Assembly: GCA_964465735.1 (NCBI GenBank) | Contig: CAYXKT010000002.1 | Coordinates: 3,901 to 67,900 of the forward strand | Length of the DNA: 64,000 nucleotides | DNA from: Erginobacter sp964465735 | Lineage (GTDB): Bacteria > Auribacterota > Erginobacteria > Erginobacterales > Erginobacteraceae | Direction: 5' to 3' | In this document: piece by piece, positions 26,912-36,510 of the stretch | Layout of the letters: each line of letters starts with the position of its first letter | Numbering within the stretch: position 1 is the stretch's first letter | Notes under the pieces: model-generated | Database searches by the model: none | Told to the model about the DNA's origin: nothing | What the model saw: only the letters and a program-made list of their open reading frames with translations | Program-made: the position numbers and the translations under genes

Positions 26912-28704
26912 CCGGGAAGCTCCATCTGCCGATCTTCCTGCTGGGGGCGCTGTTTCTCCTGGCCCGACCCCTGATCTCACAACAACACCAGCTCCTGATC
27001 GGCCTCCGGCATTTTCTGGCGCCCGCCGCGCTCTTTCTCTTTTTCTCGGGAGCGGCGGCTTTTCGGCTCCGGCACCGGCCCGATCGGCTGCTCGGTTTAT
27101 TCCGCCGCTGGTTTCTGGCCGTAACCGTCGCCGGGGCGCTGGTGCTCAGCCTGCTGCTGCTCTGGCTGGTCCGGTTGAACTTCAGCTCTCCCCTATTCCT
27201 GATCGACCACGTGGAGAGTACTCTCTACCTCCAGGCCCTGAACATCGCCCAGGACGGCAGTTTTCCCTATCCCCCCCCCAACCGTCTTCCCCTGATCTTT
27301 GACGCCTATAACCCCCTGTTTCAGTACCTGCTCGCCCTGCTGATCAGGATTTTTTCTCCGGGGACCGCGGCCGCCAAATCACTGGCGGTTTCTTTTTCCG
27401 CGTTCCTGATCGGCAGACTTCTTCTGACGGCGAAAAACCTCAGGTTGAACCGTTACGGCCTGGCCCTGGCGGTCTTTGCCTTCCTTTGCGCTTCTCCCCC
27501 GGCTTATCTGGTCTGGGCCCGCAATGACAGTATGCTGGCGTTCCTGATCGCCGGATTTATCTGCCGGCTTTATCGGGCGAGGCGGCTCCGGCAATACCTG
27601 CTCTGTCTCCCCTGGCTCTATCTGGCATTTATGACCAAGCAGACGGGACTGCTCTGGGCGGGTTTCGCCATCCTGGTCCTCCTTCACCGCCGGGCCGGAT
27701 GGCGCAACCTGCTATTATTCTGTTCCGTCGGGATCATCCTGCTTGTCGCCACCGGTTACCTGCTCAACCTCGTGACTTCCGGTCATTACCTGTTCTGGAC
27801 CACGACCCTCCCGGCCCGCCACCCGATGAAGCCACCGGCCGGAATAATGGAGGCGGTTCTCGCTTTCCTTCCCTTCCGCCTGCTTCCGCTGCCCCTGACT
27901 CTGGCTGCCCTGACCCTGCTCCAGGCCCGGGACCGGGCGCGACGCTTCCTTCTCCGGATCTCGGCCGGAGAGGAGACTCCGATGATCTTTTTCGGGGGGG
28001 CGGCGGTTTATGGAGTCCTGATCGGACTGATACCCCTGGCCAAGACCGGGGGGCTGGACAACAGTTTTCTCCCCGTCCTCTTTCCCCTCGCCTTGGCCAC
28101 CGGCATCCTGGGACAGGTAATCTTCCGGATCGGAAAGAAAAGTTCCTCTCCATACTTCCCGGTGGCGACCGCGTTGATACTGAGCCTGGTTGTGCTGTTC
28201 TCGACCGTCAGTTCCGCTGGCCAAACGATAATCTCTGCCGGGAAAATCCGCCCCCGGGTCGGGGCGGTCAGCCGGGAGCAACTGGAAGAAATCGCCGAAA
28301 TCTTAAGAGAACAGGGAATAACCCGGGCCTTCTTTCCTCCATCCCGGAAACCGGGACCGGGGGAAGAAAGGTTCGCCAGCCTCCAGGAAAACTTCGCGCC
28401 CCGGTTCGGCTATTACCTGGACGAAGCGGCTCTGAAAGACTACCTGGCTGCCGGTTTCTCCTTCCCGGATTCTTTCAACCGGGCCCTGGCGGAGGGAGAG
28501 ATGGAAGCGATCATTGTCCCGAAAGGCTATCTTCCCTTCTCCGGAACCAACCCCTACGGCCGCTGGAGCACTGCCCGCTGCAGTCGGGACCTTTATCCTC
28601 CCCTGACCCGGGAACTCTTCCGCCGATATTTTCAGCTCGTCGGGAGCCGGATAGACCGGTTTGATCTCTACGTGTACAGCCTCCCGGAGGAAGAAAGTCG
28701 CTAA
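26908..28704 (+). CDS. GT-C membrane glycosyltransferase
   Basis: 598 residues, about 12 helices, acidic first loop with FLIDHVESTLYL and FDAYNPLFQYL, and a soluble tail of about 100 residues with PFSGTNPYG. This matches the GT-C plan but not one named family. It is coupled to the methyltransferase (ATGA overlap) and ends convergent with fcl. Between the two stops is a small hairpin (CCCGGT/ACCGGG, 28714-28728), possibly a weak bidirectional terminator. Confidence 0.7.
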   Translation: MTGKLHLPIFLLGALFLLARPLISQQHQLLIGLRHFLAPAALFLFFSGAAAFRLRHRPDRLLGLFRRWFLAVTVAGALVLSLLLLWLVRLNFSSPLFLIDHVESTLYLQALNIAQDGSFPYPPPNRLPLIFDAYNPLFQYLLALLIRIFSPGTAAAKSLAVSFSAFLIGRLLLTAKNLRLNRYGLALAVFAFLCASPPAYLVWARNDSMLAFLIAGFICRLYRARRLRQYLLCLPWLYLAFMTKQTGLLWAGFAILVLLHRRAGWRNLLLFCSVGIILLVATGYLLNLVTSGHYLFWTTTLPARHPMKPPAGIMEAVLAFLPFRLLPLPLTLAALTLLQARDRARRFLLRISAGEETPMIFFGGAAVYGVLIGLIPLAKTGGLDNSFLPVLFPLALATGILGQVIFRIGKKSSSPYFPVATALILSLVVLFSTVSSAGQTIISAGKIRPRVGAVSREQLEEIAEILREQGITRAFFPPSRKPGPGEERFASLQENFAPRFGYYLDEAALKDYLAAGFSFPDSFNRALAEGEMEAIIVPKGYLPFSGTNPYGRWSTARCSRDLYPPLTRELFRRYFQLVGSRIDRFDLYVYSLPEEESR

Positions 28705-28728
28705 CCACCCGATCCCGGTTTGACCGGG

Positions 28729-29667
28729 TTAACTCTCCCGCCGGATCTGATACCAGTCAATGGTAGCCTTCAAGCCGGCGTCCAGACCGGTGGTGGCCCG
28801 GAACCCGAACTCGGTTTCCGCCTTCGAAATATCCAGACAGCGCCGGGGCTGGCCGTCCGGACGGGCGGTGTCCCAGACTATCCGACCGGCAAACCCGGTC
28901 AGATCCCCGATCCGCCCGGCCAGATCCCGGATCGAGATCTCGGAACCGCTGCCCAGGTTGACCGGATCCGGCTTATCGTAACACTCGGCGGCCAGAACGA
29001 TCCCCTCGGCGGCGTCCCGGACATAGAGAAACTCCCGGCAGGCCTTGCCCGTCCCCCAGACAACGACTTCATCCCCCCCCATTTCCCCCGCCTCGATAAA
29101 TTTCCTGATCAGAGCGGGGATGACGTGGGAGGACTCCGGATCGAAGTTGTCGCCCGGACCGTAGAGATTGGTCGGAAGGAGGAAGATGGAGTTGAATCCG
29201 TATTCCCGGCGGTAAGCCTGGGACTGGACCAGGAGCATCTTCTTGGCCAGCCCGTAGGGGGCGTTGGTCTCCTCCGGGTAGCCGCTCCAAATTTCCTCTT
29301 CCCGGAAAGGGGTCGGGGTAAACTTCGGGTAGGCGCAGACAGTCCCGACCACCACGACTTTTTCCACCCCGAACTCCCGGGCCGCTTCCAAAAGCTGGAT
29401 CCCCATCACCGCGTTATCGTAGAAGAACCGCCCGGGATGGCGGCGATTGGCGGCGATCCCTCCCACCACCGCCGCCAGGTGAATGACAACTTCCGGCCGC
29501 GAATCCTCCAGCATCCGGAAGACGGCCGCCTTCTCCCGGAGATCGTAATCCGAACGCCGGGGAACAAATACCTTCGCCCCCCGGGCATCCAGAATGGGGC
29601 AAAGATGCCCACCGAGAAACCCCGCCCCGCCGGTTACGACTACATTCTTGTTCCGCCAGTATGACAT
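28729..29667 (-). CDS. fcl: GDP-L-fucose synthase
   Basis: 312 residues. SDR fold with TGGAGFLGG (12-20), VGTVCAYP (Thr109) and Y138xxxK142, and the family signature GPGDNFDPESSHVIPALIRKF-type plus WGTGKACREFLYV. It makes GDP-L-fucose from GDP-4-keto-6-deoxymannose. No gmd is seen in the window, so the precursor enzyme must be elsewhere. It is the last gene of the 18-kb minus-strand polysaccharide operon, 80 bases after a GT4 gene that resembles fucose or colanic-acid transferases. Confidence 0.9.
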   Translation of the reverse strand: MSYWRNKNVVVTGGAGFLGGHLCPILDARGAKVFVPRRSDYDLREKAAVFRMLEDSRPEVVIHLAAVVGGIAANRRHPGRFFYDNAVMGIQLLEAAREFGVEKVVVVGTVCAYPKFTPTPFREEEIWSGYPEETNAPYGLAKKMLLVQSQAYRREYGFNSIFLLPTNLYGPGDNFDPESSHVIPALIRKFIEAGEMGGDEVVVWGTGKACREFLYVRDAAEGIVLAAECYDKPDPVNLGSGSEISIRDLAGRIGDLTGFAGRIVWDTARPDGQPRRCLDISKAETEFGFRATTGLDAGLKATIDWYQIRRES

Positions 29668-29747
29668 TGCCCAAATGATCTTCGCCGCGGGAATTGCCTT
29701 ACCCGCCCCAGCCCCCGTTTTGACGGATTATTATACCAGTTTGCCCT

Positions 29748-30980
29748 TCAGTTTCTAAGGATAAAATCGATCAGCCGGCCGGAGAGATCCGCCCCTGAGA
29801 ACCGATTCCGGACATAAACCTTTGACTTCGCCACGATCCGTTCCAGTTCCTCCCTGCCCAGTTTCCTGACCTTCTCCACCAATGCCGCCATCCCTCGGGC
29901 GTCTCCAAGATCCACCCGCCAGCCCAGACCCGAACCGGCCATAATCTCCCCGATATGACTCTTCTCCGGACCGACGTAAACAAAGGGCCGGCCGATCTCC
30001 AGTATCCCGTAGATCTTGCAGGTGTGGACAATCCCCGGGTATGACTCTCCCATCACCACCGCGTGGAGGTCAGCGGCGGAAAGGCTGTACTTGATCTCCG
30101 GCCGGGGAAGATAGTCGAGATAAACCACGTTATCAAGCCGGTGTTCCTCCCGGCAGCGGAGCACATCCCGGACCCGCTCGCCCCCGCCGATAAAGACAAA
30201 CACCACTTCCGGATCGTCCCGGAGAAGCACCGCCGCCCGGAGCAGGGTGTCCAGGGGATGGCAGACGCTGAGGTTCCCCGCGTACATCACGACAAACTTC
30301 TCCTCAAGCCGGTACTTTTTGCGGAAAGGATTAGCCCCGTGGGGAATGGTCCTAAGGTCCTCACTGTGGGGCCAGAGCGGAATGACTTCGATCCGGCCTT
30401 TTGGGGCGCCCTTGGCCTCCACCCGGTCTTGCATAAAACGGTCCAGGGCGACGATACCGTCGCTGTTCTTGAGGACGAACCGCAAAACCGCCTCCAGGAA
30501 CCTCGCTCGGGTTCCCCCCCGCCGAATCCATCCGGCCTCGATGGCCTGGTCGGGGTTGAGATCCATCATCCAGTAGATCAGCCGTCCGCCCCGGATCCGG
30601 GTAAAAAGGAGAGCGGAGAAAGCCACCATCGGCGGGGTGGTCAGGACCACCACCCGGTCGTACCGGGGGAGGAAGGCCATCCGGACCGTGAAGGCCAGGT
30701 TGAGGAGGAGAGCGTCAATGACCCTGGTCAGGCGGTTTCTCCGGCCGAACCGGAACCGCCAGACCCGGACCACCCGGATATCCCGGTAAACTTCACTCCG
30801 GGGGTAGAGGGGGTAAGGTTCGGCGTAGCCCCTCCTCCCGGCCAACACGGTCACCCGGCAGCCGCGTTGGACCAGGGAAACCGCCAGGTCGGTCAGGTAC
30901 TGAGCGGTGGAGACCACGTCCGGATAAAAGACCTGGTTGACCAGAAGCACCCGGGGAGGCTTTTCTCCCTTCCGGATCAT
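29748..30980 (-). CDS. GT4 glycosyltransferase (WcaI-like)
   Basis: 410 residues from ATG 30980, whose first bases overlap the carbamoyltransferase stop (ATGA) and which has AAAGGAAG upstream. GT-B fold: VLLVNQVFYPDVVSTAQYLTDLA near the N-terminus, MYAGNLSVCHPLDTLL and the E-x7-E-like region at the C-terminus. Similar to WcaI/WbuB-type enzymes, some of which use GDP-L-fucose or UDP-FucNAc. That fits the fcl gene immediately downstream. Specificity is an inference. Confidence 0.8.
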   Translation of the reverse strand: MIRKGEKPPRVLLVNQVFYPDVVSTAQYLTDLAVSLVQRGCRVTVLAGRRGYAEPYPLYPRSEVYRDIRVVRVWRFRFGRRNRLTRVIDALLLNLAFTVRMAFLPRYDRVVVLTTPPMVAFSALLFTRIRGGRLIYWMMDLNPDQAIEAGWIRRGGTRARFLEAVLRFVLKNSDGIVALDRFMQDRVEAKGAPKGRIEVIPLWPHSEDLRTIPHGANPFRKKYRLEEKFVVMYAGNLSVCHPLDTLLRAAVLLRDDPEVVFVFIGGGERVRDVLRCREEHRLDNVVYLDYLPRPEIKYSLSAADLHAVVMGESYPGIVHTCKIYGILEIGRPFVYVGPEKSHIGEIMAGSGLGWRVDLGDARGMAALVEKVRKLGREELERIVAKSKVYVRNRFSGADLSGRLIDFILRN

Positions 30981-32722
30981 CTTCCTTTCTCCCCCTCCTT
31001 GCGCAGGAAACACCGGCCCAGAACCAGGACGTCGATCCTGGTCTTGAGGTAGCAGTTTACGGCCTCCTCCGGCGTGCAGACTATCGGCTCGTTCTCGTTG
31101 AAGGAGGTGTTGAGGACCATCGGAATTCCGGTCTGATTCCCGAACTCGTTGATCACCGCCCAGTAACGGGGGTTACTCGCCTTCGAGACTGTCTGGACCC
31201 GGGCCGTCCCGTCTCTATGGGTAACCGCCGGGATCAGGTCCCGTTTTTCCTCCCGGACCGGAAATACCTTGAGCATATAGGGAGAGGTCGGGCAGTCCAT
31301 CTCGAAATACTCCCCCGCCTTCTCTTCCAACACCGAAGGGGCGAAGGGGCGGAAAGGCTCCCGACTCTTCACCCGGTGGTTGAGGATATCCTTCATCTCC
31401 TTCCGGCGAGGATCAGCCAGAATACTCCGGTTCCCGAGCGCCCGGGGACCGTACTCCATCCGGCCCTGGAACCAGCCGACCACCAGGCCCCGGGAAACCG
31501 CTTCGGCGGTCCGGCGGAATAATTCCTCCTCTCCCATTTTCCGGAAGAACAGACCGGCGGCGGTCAGCGCCGCCTCAAACCGTTGTTCGGAAAACCCGGG
31601 CCCAAGATAGGAGTGATCCATCGTGAAGTTCCGGGGCTTTCCTTCCCGACAGTGATAAACATAGGCGGCCGCCCCGAGCGCCGTCCCGGAATCCCCGGCC
31701 GCCGGCTGGATATAGACATTCTTAAACGGGGTGCGGGCCGTAATCTTCCCGTTGGCCAGACTGTTAAAGGCCACGCCGCCGGCCAGGGCGAGGTTCTCCT
31801 CCCCGGTGGCCCGGTGGAGGCAGTTGAGGTTATGGACGAGGATCTCCTCCAGGGCCGCCTGGAGAGAGGCCGCCAGATTCCGGTCCCGGTCGCTCAGATC
31901 GTCGCCGGGGTTCCGGGACGGGCCGAAGACCCGGGACCAGGTTTCGGAGAAGAGGATATCCTGTTCCGGTGCTCCCCCCTGCCAGTGGACCTTGGCCTGT
32001 CCCTGGTGATGGGTGAAATAATCAAGGTTGAGCCGGAATCCGCCACCCGGCAGCAAGGTGAACATTCTCCTGAATTCCTCGAGAAATACCGGTTCGCCGT
32101 AGGCGGCCAGCCCCATCACCTTATATTCGTCCCCGAAACGCCTAAAGCCGAGAAACTGGGTGGCCGCCGTGTAGAGGAACCCGGCGGAATGGGGGAAATA
32201 TACCCGCCCGGCGATCTCCAGGCGGCGGGCTTCCCCCCGGCCCCAGACCGCCGAAGAGAAATCCCCCATCCCGTCGATCGAGAGAAAGGCGGCCCGCTCG
32301 AACCCGGAGAGGAAGAAGCTGCTGGCGATATGGGCCCGGTGATGCTCGACGTTGACGAAACGGGCCCTCAGGGCGGCTGGGGAGATGCCAAGGGCGGCGG
32401 TAAAATCCCCGGAGAACGACGAGGAACGGCGAAAGGCCCTCAGGCGGTCACAGACCAGGGACCGGTCGGGCCGGTGCCGGAGGACGAAGAGAACTTTCCG
32501 CCCCAGGTTGGCCCAGGGGTTTTTCGAGATCGCGACCACGTCGATCTCGGCGGGGTCGAGATCGAGGTCTTCCAGGCAGCGTCGGAGGGCCCCTCCCGGA
32601 AATCCGGAGATATGCTTGATCCGGCTGAACCTCTCCTCTTCCGCGGCCCAGACCGGAACCCCGTCCCGGAGCAGGGCGACGGAGGCATCGGGGTGATAAG
32701 CGTTGATACCCAGTATATTCAT
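30977..32722 (-). CDS. NodU/CmcH-type carbamoyltransferase
   Basis: 581 residues. N-terminal Kae1-like domain with NAYHPDASVAL and HHRAH (127-131, metal site), SIDGMGDF, and LALAGGVAFNS; C-terminal domain with ARALGNRS-type FGPRALGNRSILADP (here YGPRALGNRS). These enzymes transfer carbamoyl from carbamoyl phosphate via a carbamoyl-adenylate to sugar hydroxyls, as in NodU and novobiocin biosynthesis. In this operon it probably decorates an O-antigen sugar. It starts 4 bases after the upstream GT4 stop. Confidence 0.9.
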   Translation of the reverse strand: MNILGINAYHPDASVALLRDGVPVWAAEEERFSRIKHISGFPGGALRRCLEDLDLDPAEIDVVAISKNPWANLGRKVLFVLRHRPDRSLVCDRLRAFRRSSSFSGDFTAALGISPAALRARFVNVEHHRAHIASSFFLSGFERAAFLSIDGMGDFSSAVWGRGEARRLEIAGRVYFPHSAGFLYTAATQFLGFRRFGDEYKVMGLAAYGEPVFLEEFRRMFTLLPGGGFRLNLDYFTHHQGQAKVHWQGGAPEQDILFSETWSRVFGPSRNPGDDLSDRDRNLAASLQAALEEILVHNLNCLHRATGEENLALAGGVAFNSLANGKITARTPFKNVYIQPAAGDSGTALGAAAYVYHCREGKPRNFTMDHSYLGPGFSEQRFEAALTAAGLFFRKMGEEELFRRTAEAVSRGLVVGWFQGRMEYGPRALGNRSILADPRRKEMKDILNHRVKSREPFRPFAPSVLEEKAGEYFEMDCPTSPYMLKVFPVREEKRDLIPAVTHRDGTARVQTVSKASNPRYWAVINEFGNQTGIPMVLNTSFNENEPIVCTPEEAVNCYLKTRIDVLVLGRCFLRKEGEKGR

Positions 32723-32726
32723 CGTC

Positions 32727-33890
32727 TCAACCGATTACCTGTTTATAGACACTTTCCATCGAGCGGGCAATCCCGCTCCAGGCAAAGCGCCGGGCCGCCA
32801 GTTCTCTTCCCCGCTCCCCCATCTCCCGCATCCGTCCGGGGTCGGCCAGCAGAGCTTTGATCCCCGGTCCGAGGACCCCGGGATCACCGTTGAGAACCAA
32901 CCCGGCTCCGGCCTCCTCCACCTCCCGGGAGAGGCCCACCTCCGGGGTGACTACCACCGGCACCCCGGCCGCCATCGCCTCGAGGACGGCGATCCCGAAG
33001 TTCTCCGAATAAGAAGGCAGAAGAAAAACATCGGCCGCGCCGAAGAGCCGCCTCTTCTCCTCCCCGTAAACCGGTCCGGCAAAGGTTATCCTCTCCAATA
33101 CTCCGTTCCGTAAGGCCAGTTTGTCAAGTTGAATTCGGTAGTTGTCGTCGTCGTTGCCGGCCACCGCCAGGTGGGCCCCTTCCAGGTACCGGAGGGCCGG
33201 GATCAGGCGGTCCAGGCCCTTCTTCCAGTTGACCCGGCCAAGGAAGAGCAGTAAAGGCTTCTTCCGGACCAGGGCTTCAATCGCGGGAGAGACCGAACCC
33301 CCGGATTTGGGTGACGTATCTGACGGGTCTATCCCAATCGGAATGACAAAGATCTCGGGCAGATTGAAATGAAAACTCCGGATCTCTTTCTTTTCGATAT
33401 CGGTAGTGACGTGGATCCGGGCCGCGCCCTCCACAACCCGGCGCCCGAAAAGTTGGATCCAGGCCGATTTCACCAGGCGGCTCTTCCGCCGGACCAGGTC
33501 TTTAACCAGCATACCCCGGGGCGAGAGGATGTAGGGGACTCCGTGCCGGGCGGCGATGGTGGCCGCGATATGGGTGGGCCAGGAGAAGAAGGTATGGATA
33601 TGGACCAGATCGAACTCGCCGGTTCTCCGCTCCAGTTCCCTCTCCATCGGCGGGGAATAGAATATTTTTTTCAGACATCTGGAACGAAAATACCAAACTC
33701 TCACTCCATCCAGGTCAACCGGCACGCCTACCGGCCTATCGACCCGAAAAGGCCCGTCAAGATCGGTGGTGAAGACCTCGATGTCGTGCCCAATCCGGGC
33801 CAGATGCTTGCAGAGCCCGTGAACCGACCGGACCGGTCCCCCGTAGCGGAGCGCGGGATAGTAATAGGGTGTCACGTGCAGTATTTTCAT
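32727..33890 (-). CDS. GT4 glycosyltransferase
   Basis: 387 residues, GT-B fold. N-terminal HVTPYYYPALRYGGPVRSVHGL pattern, middle LFLGRVNWKKGLDRL (phosphate loop) and C-terminal SYSENFGIAVLEAMAAG, the EX7E motif of GT4 retaining enzymes. It resembles glycosyltransferases of EPS clusters. Between Wzy and the carbamoyltransferase genes in a tightly packed operon. Linkage specificity unknown. Confidence 0.87.
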   Translation of the reverse strand: MKILHVTPYYYPALRYGGPVRSVHGLCKHLARIGHDIEVFTTDLDGPFRVDRPVGVPVDLDGVRVWYFRSRCLKKIFYSPPMERELERRTGEFDLVHIHTFFSWPTHIAATIAARHGVPYILSPRGMLVKDLVRRKSRLVKSAWIQLFGRRVVEGAARIHVTTDIEKKEIRSFHFNLPEIFVIPIGIDPSDTSPKSGGSVSPAIEALVRKKPLLLFLGRVNWKKGLDRLIPALRYLEGAHLAVAGNDDDNYRIQLDKLALRNGVLERITFAGPVYGEEKRRLFGAADVFLLPSYSENFGIAVLEAMAAGVPVVVTPEVGLSREVEEAGAGLVLNGDPGVLGPGIKALLADPGRMREMGERGRELAARRFAWSGIARSMESVYKQVIG

Positions 33891-33911
33891 TTGGCCGGCG
33901 GAAATAATGAA

Positions 33912-35438
33912 TTATGCTCCCGGCGGAACCTGAATATTCTCTTCCGTCCCCACCACATCTCTCCCCCGGAGCCGGAACCAATACCGGGCGAGGGCCAGGG
34001 CGCTGTTCAGGGCCATTATTATCAGGACCCAGCGGGCCCAGAGCAAGACATACCGCGTAAGATAACTCTCGAATGACATCAGGGGGAGGAGGGAGGCCAG
34101 GTAAACGATCAAGCCGTCCCGGCGAACCAGGATTAACCGGAGCGCCAGGGCAAAAACCACTCCCAGGAAGCCAAAGCCGCTCAGGACGCCAACCCACCCC
34201 CAGTCAGCGTAGGACGAACCCAGGACCGTAACCAACTGGTCGAACCGGGCCAGTTCGAAATGCCGGTTCACTGTACCCGCCACCACCATCGGGGGCTTGC
34301 CGGGCCACAACACCCTCGGCACGACCGCAGCCGCGGCTTCCAGGTTGTGCCTGCCCCCAAGGAAGGAGACCCCAAAGCGGTTGTGGGACTCCATCAGGGC
34401 CGCCGGCCAGTCGAAACCGTTGAAACGGACCACCATACTCTGCCGGAGCAAGATATCCACCGGCTCCAGGTCGAAAAACTCGGGATTGGCCACGATCAGC
34501 CGAGCACGACGAAAAATATTCCTCTCTTCGGCAATATGCCTCCGGAGAGAGGGATCGGTGCGAGTCAAGTGTTTGGCCGAAGTCATCAGGAAAAATCCGC
34601 CAAGCAGCAGGAAAAATCCCCAGACCACGACTTTCAATCTGATCGACCGGCGAGGATAGAGATAATAGACCGCGAACGATATGATCAGACAGTAGATTAT
34701 GATCCGCCGGTTTTCGTAGGCCAGCATCACCGGCAGCAGGAGAGCAAAAAAGATAAAGATCAATTTCGGGGAGATGCGCCGGGGTCCGGTCCGAGCCAGG
34801 AGCAGACTCAGCATTATCCAGGCGGTTCCCAGCAACCAGGGACCTCCCTGCAGAAATATGTTCTCGATTGCGCCCTCCACCCCGGCAAAGCCGAAGGAGT
34901 GCATAACAAATGAACGGGTCATATATCCGAAAATCCCCAAGCAGAGGAAATACCAGAAGAGGGCGGTCCAGGGGAGAAAGCCCTGCATCATCGGGGAGTA
35001 GAAACTTTCCAGGGCGGATTCCAGCGACCGGTCCAAATCAGACATCCGGACCGCCCAGCGATACATTAGGTCGAAGACCAGCAGCCCGGCCAGGCAGAGC
35101 GCGAGCGCCGGGATGTAATATTCATCGGCGCCAAGATTGAAGTATCCGATGATCCCGGCATTGGGAAACGCCAGCCGGGGGAGCGGGCCGAGGCCGAAAT
35201 AAACGAACGAGTTGACCAGGACAATACCGTGGGGAGAAAGAAAACCCATAATTCCCGGGTGAACCGGACTGGTCAGCCAGCGGAAACAGATCATCGTCAT
35301 CACGATCAACCCGACGGAATACTGCAGGGAGTATGCCGCACCACGGGACGGCAAAAGGAGAAAAAAGCCCCCCGCTCCGAGACCACAGGCCAGCCAGGCG
35401 ACCACCCTCCGGCCCAGCTTCAGGTCAACCAGTTCCAT
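33912..35438 (-). CDS. Wzy-type O-antigen polymerase
   Basis: 508 residues and about 12 membrane helices, with a large periplasmic loop and few sequence motifs, as usual for Wzy/EpsG-type oligosaccharide repeat-unit polymerases. It lies next to a flippase and glycosyltransferases, which is the main support. ATG 35438 is chosen over an upstream TTG because of the ribosome site spacing; it overlaps the APH-like gene by 14 bases. It would join repeat units at the periplasmic face. Confidence 0.72.
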   Translation of the reverse strand: MELVDLKLGRRVVAWLACGLGAGGFFLLLPSRGAAYSLQYSVGLIVMTMICFRWLTSPVHPGIMGFLSPHGIVLVNSFVYFGLGPLPRLAFPNAGIIGYFNLGADEYYIPALALCLAGLLVFDLMYRWAVRMSDLDRSLESALESFYSPMMQGFLPWTALFWYFLCLGIFGYMTRSFVMHSFGFAGVEGAIENIFLQGGPWLLGTAWIMLSLLLARTGPRRISPKLIFIFFALLLPVMLAYENRRIIIYCLIISFAVYYLYPRRSIRLKVVVWGFFLLLGGFFLMTSAKHLTRTDPSLRRHIAEERNIFRRARLIVANPEFFDLEPVDILLRQSMVVRFNGFDWPAALMESHNRFGVSFLGGRHNLEAAAAVVPRVLWPGKPPMVVAGTVNRHFELARFDQLVTVLGSSYADWGWVGVLSGFGFLGVVFALALRLILVRRDGLIVYLASLLPLMSFESYLTRYVLLWARWVLIIMALNSALALARYWFRLRGRDVVGTEENIQVPPGA

Positions 35439-36510
35439 AACGGCCAACTCCCCGGTTACCGGATATCCGCGGCAGGCAATATCCCGGCCGCGGTCTTCCG
35501 TGATCCCGGACTGCCTTGTTCAGAAGATGCTCCACCCCCTTGAGAGCGGCGATCGAAACGGGCAGAAGCAGGGCCCGGCCGATCCTGACCGGGATGACAG
35601 CCTGTTCCAACAGATATAGTGAGGTTAGGGCCTTGAGCTGGCCGGGAACCTCCTCGAGGAAGGATTGTAGGGAGACCTCCGAATCGGTACAGAGCCATCT
35701 TTCGTTGACGAAAAAATCGAGCAGGTCACGGCAACGGCAGAAGCAGCCGGAGTTCTCCCAATCAATAATCCTGATCGAGCCATCGGGAGCGAAGAACAGC
35801 TGATCCGGCCGCAAATCCCCGTGCGAAAAGACCAGCTCCACCCGGTCCAGGCGGGAGGCCGAGTTTTTCAGGGACCGGACATACCGCCGGACCTCCTTGT
35901 CGGCTTCCGGCCGGGAAAGGATCTCTCCGGACAGGCCGGCAAGATAATCTTCGGTTTCGACCACCCGGACCGGCGCCGAATCTTGCACCTTCCGGACAAT
36001 CTCTTTCAGGCGGCCGGCGAAGCCAGCCGCGTCGAGGTCGCGCAGAGATCCCGACTTGAAGGGGCGCTCGCAGATGAATTCCTCGCTGAAGACCCCGGCC
36101 TTCCGATCGACAGCGAACAGCCGGGGGATAAAGTCGGCCCCAGCCAGCCGCTGGCGGGCCGTTACCTCGTTATCGAAGAACGGCGACAGATCTTTATTTT
36201 TCAGAATATTTACCACCTTACGGCGGTCGAAATCAATTATCCGGAAAAATCGCCGGGCATCGATGATCACCTCGGGCTTTGCCCGGTCGAGAAAAGGGCG
36301 GAGCCGCTCAAACCGGAGGTGGTTCTCCAATCTCTCCTTTCCCCGTTTCCGGATCCAGGGAACCGCCGGCCGGGCCAGGCGCTTCAAGAGACGCCTCGAC
36401 CGGGTCCGCGATCGGATCGCCCAGAAATGCTTCATCACGTAACCGACGGCCCGGGGCGATTCCGGGTCGAAGAAGACCGGATAGGAGAGAAACCGGATCA
36501 GTTTTGTCAC
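35425..36510 (-). CDS. APH-like phosphotransferase in polysaccharide operon
   Basis: 361 residues from GTG 36510 with GGAGGAACAG 9 bases before. The stop of the upstream gene overlaps it (GTGA). The fold is that of aminoglycoside/choline-type kinases: FSHGDLRPDQLFF (HGDLRPDQ 230-237) is the catalytic loop, and IRIIDWENSG (DWE 250-252) the metal-binding DFG-like site. The N-lobe has ARPF... and VVNILKNKDLSP. It may phosphorylate a sugar or lipid-linked glycan. The upstream reading frame that extends to 36972 is antisense-type composition and was not used. Real substrate unknown. Confidence 0.68.
   Translation of the reverse strand: MTKLIRFLSYPVFFDPESPRAVGYVMKHFWAIRSRTRSRRLLKRLARPAVPWIRKRGKERLENHLRFERLRPFLDRAKPEVIIDARRFFRIIDFDRRKVVNILKNKDLSPFFDNEVTARQRLAGADFIPRLFAVDRKAGVFSEEFICERPFKSGSLRDLDAAGFAGRLKEIVRKVQDSAPVRVVETEDYLAGLSGEILSRPEADKEVRRYVRSLKNSASRLDRVELVFSHGDLRPDQLFFAPDGSIRIIDWENSGCFCRCRDLLDFFVNERWLCTDSEVSLQSFLEEVPGQLKALTSLYLLEQAVIPVRIGRALLLPVSIAALKGVEHLLNKAVRDHGRPRPGYCLPRISGNRGVGRYGTG

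Noticed and set aside
28714..28728. Terminator between the convergent GT-C and fcl genes
   Set aside because: A 6-bp stem with a 3-base loop but no T-run; too weak to call.
31583..32860. 425-codon plus-strand open frame
   Set aside because: Antisense of the carbamoyltransferase, which has all family motifs.
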